From DAXETY01 sp051155755 (GTDB lineage Bacteria > Desulfobacterota > Desulfobacteria > Desulfobacterales > SG8-13), in assembly GCA_051155755.1 (NCBI GenBank), contig DAXETY010000049.1, forward strand, positions 1 through 11,460: a stretch of 11,460 bases of DNA, given 5' to 3'. Positions 1 through 7,075 of this stretch are shown piece after piece. The position numbers were made by a program, and so were the translations under genes. Positions within the stretch are counted from its first letter, which is position 1. Each line of letters starts with the position of its first letter. Below the pieces are notes generated by a model, which was not told the DNA's origin, made no database searches, and saw only the letters and a program-made list of their open reading frames with translations.

Positions 1-1582
1 GAATGTGAGCGGTGAGCTGCACGGGCAGCCGGCTGCCGCAGCGATGCGCAATATGGTCTCGGACAAATCGATAAATCAGATTCTCCACGTCGGTACAACT
101 GGAAAGGTATGCCTCGAAAAGTCTGCGGCGACGGACTGCTCCCAGGTGTTTTTTCAGGCCCTTCCAAACCCGGTTGGACTTTTCGGAAATTGTCGCAATC
201 GAAATGCGGCGCTCGAAGAGCCCGGGCTGACTGCCGCTCGAGGTTTCAACGGCTTCCGGCGGCAGTTGGGCAGCGTAAGCTTCGAAAAGAGCGGTCAGCA
301 GCCCTTCGAAAGTGCCGTCGGTCACAAATACGCTGCGGTTTTCCGCACATGTTCGGTTGTCAAGGTTTCCACCGGACTCGGGCAGAGCCGAATCCGGCAA
401 GCGGCCGGCCCGCCCAGGCGGCTGCCAAAGAACCTCCGGCAACCCATCGCAGCGGATGTACGGCAGCGCCCGTGAAACCACGACACCCAGTTGTTTGAGA
501 TGCTCGAGCCGGATGCGTCCCCGCCGGCGCAGGCGGATGATTCGATGGGCCGATTTCAGTCCGATGCCCGGCACCCTCAGAATCATTTCCCGACCGGCAC
601 GGTTGATGTCGACCGGAAACAGTTCCGGGTGGCGCCGGGCGAAGGACTGCTTCGGATCGATGGTCAAGTCCAGGTGGGGGCACTCCGCGGCGATGATCTC
701 ATCGATGGAAAATCCGTACAGGCGCATGAGCCAGTCGGCCTGGTAGAGGCGGTTCTCACGCTGCAGCGGCGGCTGGTCGATGTGCGGCAGCCGGGATTCG
801 ACCGGAACCACCGGCATATAGGCCGAGTAGTACACGCGCTTGAGGCGCTGTTGGCGGTAGAGCCGGTCGGCCAGGTTCAGAATCTGGAAATCGTTTTCCG
901 GACTGGCCCCGATGATCAACTGCGTGCTCTGGCCGGCCGGTGCAAAGGCGGGTGCATGGCGCATGCGCTTGCGGTCTTGCCGGGTTTCCGCAATCGTCTC
1001 CCGGATGACGCCCATGGGCTGCAGGATGGAATCGTAGGTTTTCTCGGCTGTGAGATGCCGCAGGCTGGTTTCCGACGGAAGCTCGATGTTGACGCTCAGC
1101 CGGTCGGCTGCCAGCCCGGCCCGGCGAATCAGGCGCCGGCTCGCAAATGGCACGCATTTCAGGTGAATGTAGCCGTTGAAGCCCTGCGCTCGAAGCGCTG
1201 TCACCGTTTGAACCAGTTGCTCCATGGTTTCGTCGGGACTGCGCAGGACACCGGAACTCAAAAAGAGTCCCTCGATGTAGTTGCGCCGGTAAAAGTCGAT
1301 GGTCAGAGAGACGATTTCAGCAGGGGCGAAGGCCGCCCGCGGGATGTCGTTGCTGCGGCGGTTGATGCAGTAGGCGCAGTCGTAAATGCAGACATTGGTG
1401 TACAGGATTTTCAGCAGTGAAACGCAGCGGCCGTCTTCGGTATACGTGTGGCAGATGCCGCAGCTGGCACCGTTGCCCAGCCTGCGGCCCGTGTTTTTGC
1501 GACGGCTGCCGCTGGAGGCACAGGACACGTCGTATTTGGCGGCATCAGCCAGAATGGCCAGTTTGTCTTCGATGCGCAGCAT
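1..1582 (-). CDS. Radical SAM putative DNA modification/repair protein fused to a DUF4130-type domain (3' end cut by window edge)
   Basis: The minus strand is open from the ATG at 1582-1580 to base 1: 527 codons and no stop. Residues 21-53 hold a cysteine-rich stretch (C21, C41, C44, C53). The radical SAM cluster motif follows as C65-x3-C69-x2-C72 (NVCIYDCAYC). Residues about 323-366 carry a helix-hairpin-helix DNA-binding segment with a VPGIGLKSAHRII core. This matches the radical SAM family tied to uracil-DNA glycosylase-like proteins (TIGR03916 type). After a loose linker (about 388-415) the same frame continues with FVTDGTFEGLLTALFEAY (418-435), typical of the partner family (TIGR03915/DUF4130), normally a separate gene. 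The role is probably DNA repair or base modification using a 4Fe-4S cluster and S-adenosylmethionine; the substrate is unknown. The start was chosen because DKLAILADAAKYDVSC follows at once, as in relatives; no strong ribosome site precedes it. A UDG-like domain or gene may lie beyond the edge. Confidence 0.88.
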   Translation of the reverse strand, partial: MLRIEDKLAILADAAKYDVSCASSGSRRKNTGRRLGNGASCGICHTYTEDGRCVSLLKILYTNVCIYDCAYCINRRSNDIPRAAFAPAEIVSLTIDFYRRNYIEGLFLSSGVLRSPDETMEQLVQTVTALRAQGFNGYIHLKCVPFASRRLIRRAGLAADRLSVNIELPSETSLRHLTAEKTYDSILQPMGVIRETIAETRQDRKRMRHAPAFAPAGQSTQLIIGASPENDFQILNLADRLYRQQRLKRVYYSAYMPVVPVESRLPHIDQPPLQRENRLYQADWLMRLYGFSIDEIIAAECPHLDLTIDPKQSFARRHPELFPVDINRAGREMILRVPGIGLKSAHRIIRLRRRGRIRLEHLKQLGVVVSRALPYIRCDGLPEVLWQPPGRAGRLPDSALPESGGNLDNRTCAENRSVFVTDGTFEGLLTALFEAYAAQLPPEAVETSSGSQPGLFERRISIATISEKSNRVWKGLKKHLGAVRRRRLFEAYLSSCTDVENLIYRFVRDHIAHRCGSRLPVQLTAHI

Positions 1583-2331
1583 GATCGGCGAAATTTCGTT
1601 GATTCGTTGAACAGATCGTCGGCGGCCGCTGCCAAGAGATCGCTGGGAACAGCGTTTTGGAGTTCAGTGCCGTCCGGCCGCCTGGATATCTATGCAATCA
1701 TTTTCGATTTCAGCGCTCACGTCAAGGCCTGAAAGCAGAACCGGTGGAATCAAGCCAATTGGAATTCACACGGGTCCAAACGATATCGATGCGGTTTCGA
1801 ATGAATATATCCGCTGGGCTTCCGTTCGAGATTTTCCAGGAGCATTAAACAATTGCAGGTCCCCAAAATTCAAACTGCTTTGATTGGTATTGACAAACCC
1901 ATTTCTTGTCGGATAGCGAACATATATTCGTATGGCTCACCGGCAATCTCCTTGCAGCAATAAACATATCAGTCAATTATTATTTCCGTCTTGTCTGCAT
2001 TCAACCAATATTTCATGCTCCAGAGTCGGATGCGGATGTTGCGCCCGGTTGCGTTTTTTTCGTTTCGGCGAGAATTCTTTTGCAGCTTTGCCATCCACTT
2101 CTTTTTCTTGAAAAACTGTGTTCCAAGCCGGCATTCGGAAGGTTGGTGGACTCCGAGAAGCACATCCACTCTATGGGGAGTTTGTTCTCGTTATCTTTGC
2201 AGGCGATTTTAATCAGATCCCAGGATCGGATCCAAGGATTTTCGAACAGGGCTATCGACCCTCGTGCCATTGACGACAAGACCCGGTAGCATCGTTTTAG
2301 CGTCCATTTTTGCAGGGGATGGAGTGCAATC
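1583..2331. other. Divergent intergenic region, AT-richer, no recognisable gene
   Basis: These 749 bases separate the leftward radical SAM gene from the rightward TIR gene. From about 1740 the composition becomes visibly richer in A and T than the GC-rich gene to the left, matching the TIR gene that follows. Short open frames exist on both strands, but none has a recognisable domain or a convincing start. A TTGACA hexamer at 1890-1895 with a weak GATAGC 16 bases later could be a rightward promoter, leaving a leader of about 400 bases. An 11-bp direct repeat (GATCCCAGGAT at 2216-2226, GATCCAAGGAT at 2229-2239) sits about 100 bases before the TIR start. The TIR ribosome site GGAG is at 2321-2324. 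No tRNA, terminator or transposon end was seen. Confidence 0.6.
1697..1725 (-). promoter_or_regulatory. Possible sigma70-type promoter for the radical SAM/DUF4130 gene
   Basis: Read on the minus strand, TTGACG (1725-1720) is separated by 17 bases from AATGAT (1702-1697). These match the TTGACA and TATAAT consensus at 5 of 6 and 4 of 6 positions. The site lies about 115 bases upstream of the ATG at 1582 and points towards it. This is a visual match only, and the -10 element is weak. Confidence 0.3.
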
Positions 2332-5300
2332 ATGAAATACAACGCCTTTATTTCCTACAGCCATGCCGTAGATGGAAAATTGGTGCCCGCCATTCAAAAT
2401 ACCCTTCACAGGCTTGCCAAACCCATATTTAAACTGAGAGCCCTGAAGGTGTTCCGGGACCAAACCGATCTTTCCGTATCGCCGCACCTTTGGTCGGATA
2501 TTGAAGCGGCTTTAAGTGATTCGAAATATTTGATTTTGATGGCCTCGCCCGAGGCGGCCAACTCCAAGTGGGTCCGGCGCGAGCTGGAATACTGGCTTCT
2601 TCATAAAGGTCGGGAAAGTTTGTTGATCGCAGTTACCGACGGCGATGTGGTGTGGGACGATTCTGTGGCTGATTTCGACTGGCAAAAGACCACCGCGCTG
2701 CCGGAAATGCTCGCAAACGTATTCGATGCCGAACCGCTGTATGCCGATTTCCGCGAATTTAAGACCAAGAAAGAAGTGTCTTACACCAACGACGAATTTC
2801 GAAACACGGTGGCTGCAATTGCGGCTAAGCTGCACGGTGTCTCGATCTCTGATCTCCTGGGCGAAGAAATCAAGATTCATCGCAAGGTGATTCGCATCCG
2901 CAATACGGTCATCGCCTCTTTATTGCTGCTGTTCGTTTTGACCGCCATATTTGCAGTGGATGCCTACCGGGGCCGGATAAGAACTGAAAAACAGCTCATT
3001 GCGAACCTGGTCAACCAAGGCAAGCGCGAAGTCGAAATCGGAAACATCTACCAAGGGGTCGGCTATTATGAAAGAGCCAATCAGGTGAGCCGTGCCAGTT
3101 TCGACGTCAAGCGCAAGACAATGAACCTGTCCGCGGCCTGGAAGCGGTCTTTGATGTTGCCCGGCGATTTTTTGGATCTGAACTATTTCTTAGGAGATAG
3201 AAGCCACCACATGCTGCATCACACCGGCAAAACCCCTGTCAGTCCCATTACTTTTTTCAAATTTCCGGATGAAATCGTTTTCTGGCGTCCGGGCCGATCT
3301 CCGGAGGTTCGAAAATCGGGACGACAACTGACAGGAATTCCGTACTTGTTCAACGCCAATCAACACCGTCTGGTTGAAGTCCTGTTAGATCATGATTCCC
3401 CAAAGGTTCAGTTGTGGTCAACCCATCCCGATCTCGAATTAATCAGAACTTATGCTTGGGGTCGACCGATTTCCTATCTATTCATGGACGATGACTGCCG
3501 CTATATGGTCTTACTGGATACCGACACCTATGCCATGGCTGTTTATTCTCTTCAGTCCGGCGAAAAATTGCTGGATCGCAAGTACCGCGAAAAAATATTT
3601 GTGGTCAATTTTGCCTCCGAACGCTTATTGATCGGTTTTGTAAGCGGATTTTTGGAAATTATCGATCTGAACGGCAGCCCCGCCAAAATGACTTCGCGGC
3701 GAATCGGGCCGATGGGAAAGGGTATCAACAATCTTTTCGTAAACAAAGACCAGTCATTTTCACTGGTGGTTGCCGAACAAAAAACCATCCTGTTGGACAT
3801 GGTTTCCGGGATCGAATATTCCATCAACCTGAATGCGCTGGTGACCTCTGCAGCATTTACGACGGACGGCAAGCACCTTTTTATCGCCGATGAGGAGGGA
3901 CACCTGTTCGTATATGACATTACCCGGCAACCGGCTTTGACCTCCGTTCAGAAATACGCTTCCAAGATCGATCTCATTGCCGTTCACCCCGCCGACAACC
4001 TGATTGCTTTGGCTTTGGCCGATGGAACTTTGCGGGTCGATGAATTTCCCTCATGGCAAACCATATCCGGAAACATCCGTTTCCCGGAAACCAAAAATTA
4101 TTTTTATATCGGTTTTGCAGACAATGGATTGTATTGCTTGGACAAGGATTTCGGATGCATGTTCTGGGTTTTGCCGCATTGCCGGACGCCTGCCGGCCAG
4201 CGCCACCCCACTTCGGTATTCGTGCCGGGACGAAATGAGGTCATTTCAGCGGTGGAGGGCAAAGGCCTTTTTATTGCGTCCCTCGACTTGCCGAGGCAAT
4301 CGGAGGCGATACATTACGATTTCGCCCATCCTTTAGCCATCGAGCTCACCCCGGACAAACGCCTTGCAGTTGTAACAACGATCTCCAACCAGCTGGTTTT
4401 GTTCGATTTGGACCGCAAAGAGGTTTTATTGGATCCCGAAACAAACGGGTGGGTGCATACAGTTGACTTCAATCCGGACCGGTCCGATCTGATGATTGGA
4501 ACCGACAAGGGTGAATTGGCAATGTACAATTATAACTCTTCTGAACCCTGGTTTTCCTACAAATTCAAAAACAGAAGAATACTGGATTCTTGCTTTTCTT
4601 CTCAGGGCGAATACTTTTCCATCTCTCTGGATAACGGCGACAACCAAGTCTATGCAACCGAAAGCGGCACATTGATCGCCAACGCCAATCATTTTCCCGT
4701 CAATCGTTGTTTGGCCGTTTCTCACAGGACTGAGTACAAGCCGTCATTCGGGAAATTTTCTCCCCTGGGCAGCTTCTACCTTTCTACCGGTAACGATGGC
4801 AGGCTGTTGGTATACAATTTAAAATCGAAGCCTTCCGGAAAGCTGTCTCCCGAGTATGAAATCGCCGGGGATCTTCCGGTTTATTGCGCGAAATGGTCAG
4901 AGGATGAAAGATCGATTGTTTTCGGCACGGTGGAGGGGCATTTGTACCGCTATCGGCTTAGAGACGGCATTGATCCGCGCTTCCGTCTGAAATTGCACGA
5001 TGCTCCCAGTCAGTTCTTTGAAGTTCCGGAGGCAGGGGTGATGTTGATCGCCAGCCTTGACGGCAAGCTTTGGACCTGCGATGCTGAGAGCGGTATTCCA
5101 CTGGGATTGCCCTATTGCTTCGGCAGTCCGCCGCAAATATGGCGCTTCGATCCGGAATCAGGCTCGTGCGTTATATTTTCTGAAAAGTCAGGCATCCTGA
5201 AGGTCGATGTTCTGCCCCCGGACCTCCCCGATCTGCAAAGCTTGATCGGTCTTTCCATTGACGAGGGCAATACACCGCAGATGATTTCATACACTGAACT

Positions 5301-5766
5301 TCCGGTCTTGACCGACTCAAGCAGCACAACCAAACATGAAAATATAAGCACCTTTCCATTCGATCCAAAGCTGCTGTCCAAGCCTCGGTTCAAAGACGGC
5401 AGCGCTCTTTCCGGCAATTGGACCGGCGTTGGAGAAGACATCCATTTAGCCAATTGGCGATTTAGTTTACAGTTGCAGGTGTATGAAGACAATTCAGTAA
5501 AAGGCATTTTCGAGTGGATTGAAGTAATGGCGGACGGCACCGAACAGCCGGCCGGCAAGGAAAATACCGTCGGATATTACGACCCGGATGAAAACATGCT
5601 GCACATGAGCAGCATCGGGGTAGAGTCCACCTACGGTCTTGGCGGTTTTGTCTGGTACAAAGCCCACGTATCAGCGGGAATGGATGCACTGAAAAACGGA
5701 AATTGGGGTCGCCGCGGGCATTTCTGGGGGTTGTTTTCCGGTCAAAAAGTGGAAGCCGATCGATGA
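2332..5766 (+). CDS. TIR domain / transmembrane / WD40-like propeller protein, 1144 aa
   Basis: A GGAG ribosome site 7 bases upstream supports the ATG at 2332. Residues 1-150 form a TIR domain: box 1 NAFISYSH (4-11), the BB-loop region VFRDQTDLS (40-48), and SKWVRRELEYW (78-88), where E84 sits at the catalytic glutamate position of TIR NADases (the W-x3-E pattern also seen in SARM1). Residues 129-185 (AEPLYADF, AAIAAKLHG, LLGEEIKIHR) are typical of bacterial TIR-TM-WD40 proteins. One hydrophobic helix spans about 191-209, after the basic stretch KIHRKVIRIR, so the TIR side should be cytoplasmic and the rest periplasmic. Residues about 280-965 contain repeated beta-blade units such as TTDGKHLFIADEEGHLFVYD, with poorly conserved WD dipeptides. 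LIGLSID (971-977) resembles the segment that closes such propellers, and about 1020-1144 is a separate beta-rich domain. Expected role: a sensor-coupled NAD+-consuming effector in defence or stress (inference). The gene is monocistronic and AT-richer than its neighbours. Confidence 0.88.
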   Translation: MKYNAFISYSHAVDGKLVPAIQNTLHRLAKPIFKLRALKVFRDQTDLSVSPHLWSDIEAALSDSKYLILMASPEAANSKWVRRELEYWLLHKGRESLLIAVTDGDVVWDDSVADFDWQKTTALPEMLANVFDAEPLYADFREFKTKKEVSYTNDEFRNTVAAIAAKLHGVSISDLLGEEIKIHRKVIRIRNTVIASLLLLFVLTAIFAVDAYRGRIRTEKQLIANLVNQGKREVEIGNIYQGVGYYERANQVSRASFDVKRKTMNLSAAWKRSLMLPGDFLDLNYFLGDRSHHMLHHTGKTPVSPITFFKFPDEIVFWRPGRSPEVRKSGRQLTGIPYLFNANQHRLVEVLLDHDSPKVQLWSTHPDLELIRTYAWGRPISYLFMDDDCRYMVLLDTDTYAMAVYSLQSGEKLLDRKYREKIFVVNFASERLLIGFVSGFLEIIDLNGSPAKMTSRRIGPMGKGINNLFVNKDQSFSLVVAEQKTILLDMVSGIEYSINLNALVTSAAFTTDGKHLFIADEEGHLFVYDITRQPALTSVQKYASKIDLIAVHPADNLIALALADGTLRVDEFPSWQTISGNIRFPETKNYFYIGFADNGLYCLDKDFGCMFWVLPHCRTPAGQRHPTSVFVPGRNEVISAVEGKGLFIASLDLPRQSEAIHYDFAHPLAIELTPDKRLAVVTTISNQLVLFDLDRKEVLLDPETNGWVHTVDFNPDRSDLMIGTDKGELAMYNYNSSEPWFSYKFKNRRILDSCFSSQGEYFSISLDNGDNQVYATESGTLIANANHFPVNRCLAVSHRTEYKPSFGKFSPLGSFYLSTGNDGRLLVYNLKSKPSGKLSPEYEIAGDLPVYCAKWSEDERSIVFGTVEGHLYRYRLRDGIDPRFRLKLHDAPSQFFEVPEAGVMLIASLDGKLWTCDAESGIPLGLPYCFGSPPQIWRFDPESGSCVIFSEKSGILKVDVLPPDLPDLQSLIGLSIDEGNTPQMISYTELPVLTDSSSTTKHENISTFPFDPKLLSKPRFKDGSALSGNWTGVGEDIHLANWRFSLQLQVYEDNSVKGIFEWIEVMADGTEQPAGKENTVGYYDPDENMLHMSSIGVESTYGLGGFVWYKAHVSAGMDALKNGNWGRRGHFWGLFSGQKVEADR

Positions 5767-5776
5767 ACGACCCAAT

Positions 5777-5814
5777 GTCGATGAAAACGGCAAAAGTCGA
5801 TGAAAAGGGCAAAA
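5777..5814. repeat. Two tandem 19-bp direct repeats just after the TIR gene
   Basis: Two adjacent 19-base units, GTCGATGAAAACGGCAAAA (5777-5795) and GTCGATGAAAAGGGCAAAA (5796-5814), differ at one base. A third, more decayed relative beginning ATCGATGAA (5759-5767) overlaps the TIR stop codon. The rest of the 179-base convergent gap to 5945 has no recognisable gene. It contains a 7-bp inverted repeat (TTTCGCA at 5864-5870, TGCGAAA at 5896-5902) with a 25-base loop and no T-tract, so no clear terminator is visible for either converging gene. Confidence 0.7.
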
Positions 5815-5945
5815 AATGCACTGGGTTTTTCACCGACGGGACCGTGAATCATTGGTGGCCGGCTTTCGCACAGTGCTCCTCGAATCGGATATGAATGCGA
5901 AAACCTGCCTCGAGACAAATTCCCCTCAAAACAGCCGCCGAGTGT

Positions 5946-6065
5946 CTATGCCGCAGTGAAAACCCAGCGTACAAGCGATGCCAGCAGGAAGGCGGCGGCG
6001 ATGCCGCCGCACCACAGTGCCGCGAACCACAACCACTGCCGCTTTTTTTCAGTACATGCTTTCAT
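5946..6065 (-). CDS. DUF2474-like single-helix membrane protein of the bd oxidase operon, 39 aa
   Basis: This 39-codon gene starts at the ATG at 6065-6063, inside the end of cydB (17-nt overlap), and ends at TAG 5948-5946. AAGG lies 6 bases upstream of the start. The protein has a short basic N-terminus (EKKRQ) and one hydrophobic helix at about 11-34 (WLWFAALWCGGIAAAFLLAS), followed by LVRWVF. This is the pattern of DUF2474, a family of very small proteins found directly after cydB/cioB genes. By position and topology it is the counterpart of CydX/CbdX, the small subunit that stabilises the haem-bearing subunit of cytochrome bd; that role is inferred. The assignment rests on the last-gene position, the size and the W-x2-LW...LVR pattern. 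It is short enough that automated annotation could miss it. Confidence 0.75.
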   Translation of the reverse strand: MKACTEKKRQWLWFAALWCGGIAAAFLLASLVRWVFTAA

Positions 6066-7068
6066 GGGAGGCCTTGCCGCGGAAGATATAATAGCAGTAA
6101 CCGGTGTAGACCAGGATGATCGGCAGCAGGACCACCGTACCCACCAGCAGCAGCGACTGCGATTCCGGCGCGGCGGCCGCCTGCCGGAAGGTGATTTCAA
6201 ACGGCACGATGTACGGCCACATGCTGATGGCGATGCCGATATATCCGGTTAGAAACACACCGAAACTCAGCAGAAAGGGTCGGTACTCGCGGCCCACGTG
6301 CAGGTCGCGCCAGATAACGATCAGCATGATCAAACTGGCCGTGGGAACGGGCAGCAGGAAGAAGAAATTGGGCATGCTGAACCAGCGCGCCCGGATATCC
6401 GGATTCATCACCGGCATGCTGATGCTGACGACCGCCAGAAACAGGGCCACATATCCGATCGTGTAAATGGCGCTCTTGCGGGCCCAGTCCTGGGTTTCTT
6501 CGTCGGTTTTCATCACCAGCCAGGTGCCGCCGAGCAGCGCATAGCCGAACACCACCGCCACACCGGTCATCACGCTGTAGGCGTTGAGCCAATCGAATGA
6601 TCCGCCGGCAAAGCTGCGGCCCTCGACTGCGATGCCCTGCACCACGGCCCCGATGACCACGCCCTGCATGAAGGCGGCCAACAGCGATCCGAAGTGAAAG
6701 GAATAATCCCAGATGCGGCGGGATTTGCCCTTGGCCTTGAAGCGGAACTCGAAGGCGACCCCCCGGAAAATCAGGCCCAGCAGCATGGCGATGATCGGAA
6801 TATACAGCGCCGGCATCATCACCGCGTAGGCCAGCGGAAAGGCGGCGAACAGCCCGCCGCCGCCCAGCACCAGCCAGGTCTCGTTGCCGTCCCAGAACGG
6901 GGCGATGGAATTCATCATGCGATCGCGGCACTTGTCCGAAGGTGCGAACGGAAACAGAATGCCCACGCCCAGGTCGAAGCCGTCCAGCAAAATGTAGAGA
7001 AAGATCGCCGTTCCGATCAGGGCGTACCAAATCAGCGACAAATCCACCAGATTTTCTAAGCTAAACAT
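6049..7068 (-). CDS. cydB: Cytochrome bd-type quinol oxidase subunit II (CydB/CioB), 339 aa
   Basis: This is a multi-pass membrane protein of 339 residues, close to the usual size of the family. Diagnostic segments are LLDGFDLGVG (27-36), APFWDGNETWLV (56-67) and GLIFRGVAFEFR (98-109), all conserved in CydB. Subunit II pairs with CydA, which carries all three haems, to form the membrane quinol:O2 oxidoreductase. The ATG at 7068-7066 was chosen over an in-frame start at 7125 because it gives the standard N-terminus (MFSLENLVDL) and sits 7 bases after the cydA stop. The earlier start would overlap cydA and add 19 untypical residues. The ribosome site is weak (AGTGAG within the cydA stop region), so translation is probably coupled to cydA. 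The 3' end overlaps the DUF2474-like gene. Confidence 0.96.
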   Translation of the reverse strand: MFSLENLVDLSLIWYALIGTAIFLYILLDGFDLGVGILFPFAPSDKCRDRMMNSIAPFWDGNETWLVLGGGGLFAAFPLAYAVMMPALYIPIIAMLLGLIFRGVAFEFRFKAKGKSRRIWDYSFHFGSLLAAFMQGVVIGAVVQGIAVEGRSFAGGSFDWLNAYSVMTGVAVVFGYALLGGTWLVMKTDEETQDWARKSAIYTIGYVALFLAVVSISMPVMNPDIRARWFSMPNFFFLLPVPTASLIMLIVIWRDLHVGREYRPFLLSFGVFLTGYIGIAISMWPYIVPFEITFRQAAAAPESQSLLLVGTVVLLPIILVYTGYCYYIFRGKASHESMY

Positions 7069-7075
7069 GCGGATC

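Noticed and set aside
491..1420. Long plus-strand open frame of 309 codons
   Set aside because: It lies opposite the radical SAM gene, has no recognisable domain, and reads as the antisense shadow of GC-rich coding DNA.
1969..2169. Lysine-rich minus-strand frame as a transposase remnant
   Set aside because: There are no DDE-type or helix-turn-helix motifs, no terminal inverted repeats and no target duplication.
1906..2289. 127-codon plus-strand frame in the intergenic stretch
   Set aside because: It has a TTG start without a ribosome site and no recognisable domain; overlapping frames on the other strand look equally plausible, so none is called.
5864..5902. Inverted repeat TTTCGCA/TGCGAAA as a bidirectional terminator
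   Set aside because: The arms are only 7 bp with a 25-base loop and no T-tract on either side, so it is not a credible intrinsic terminator.
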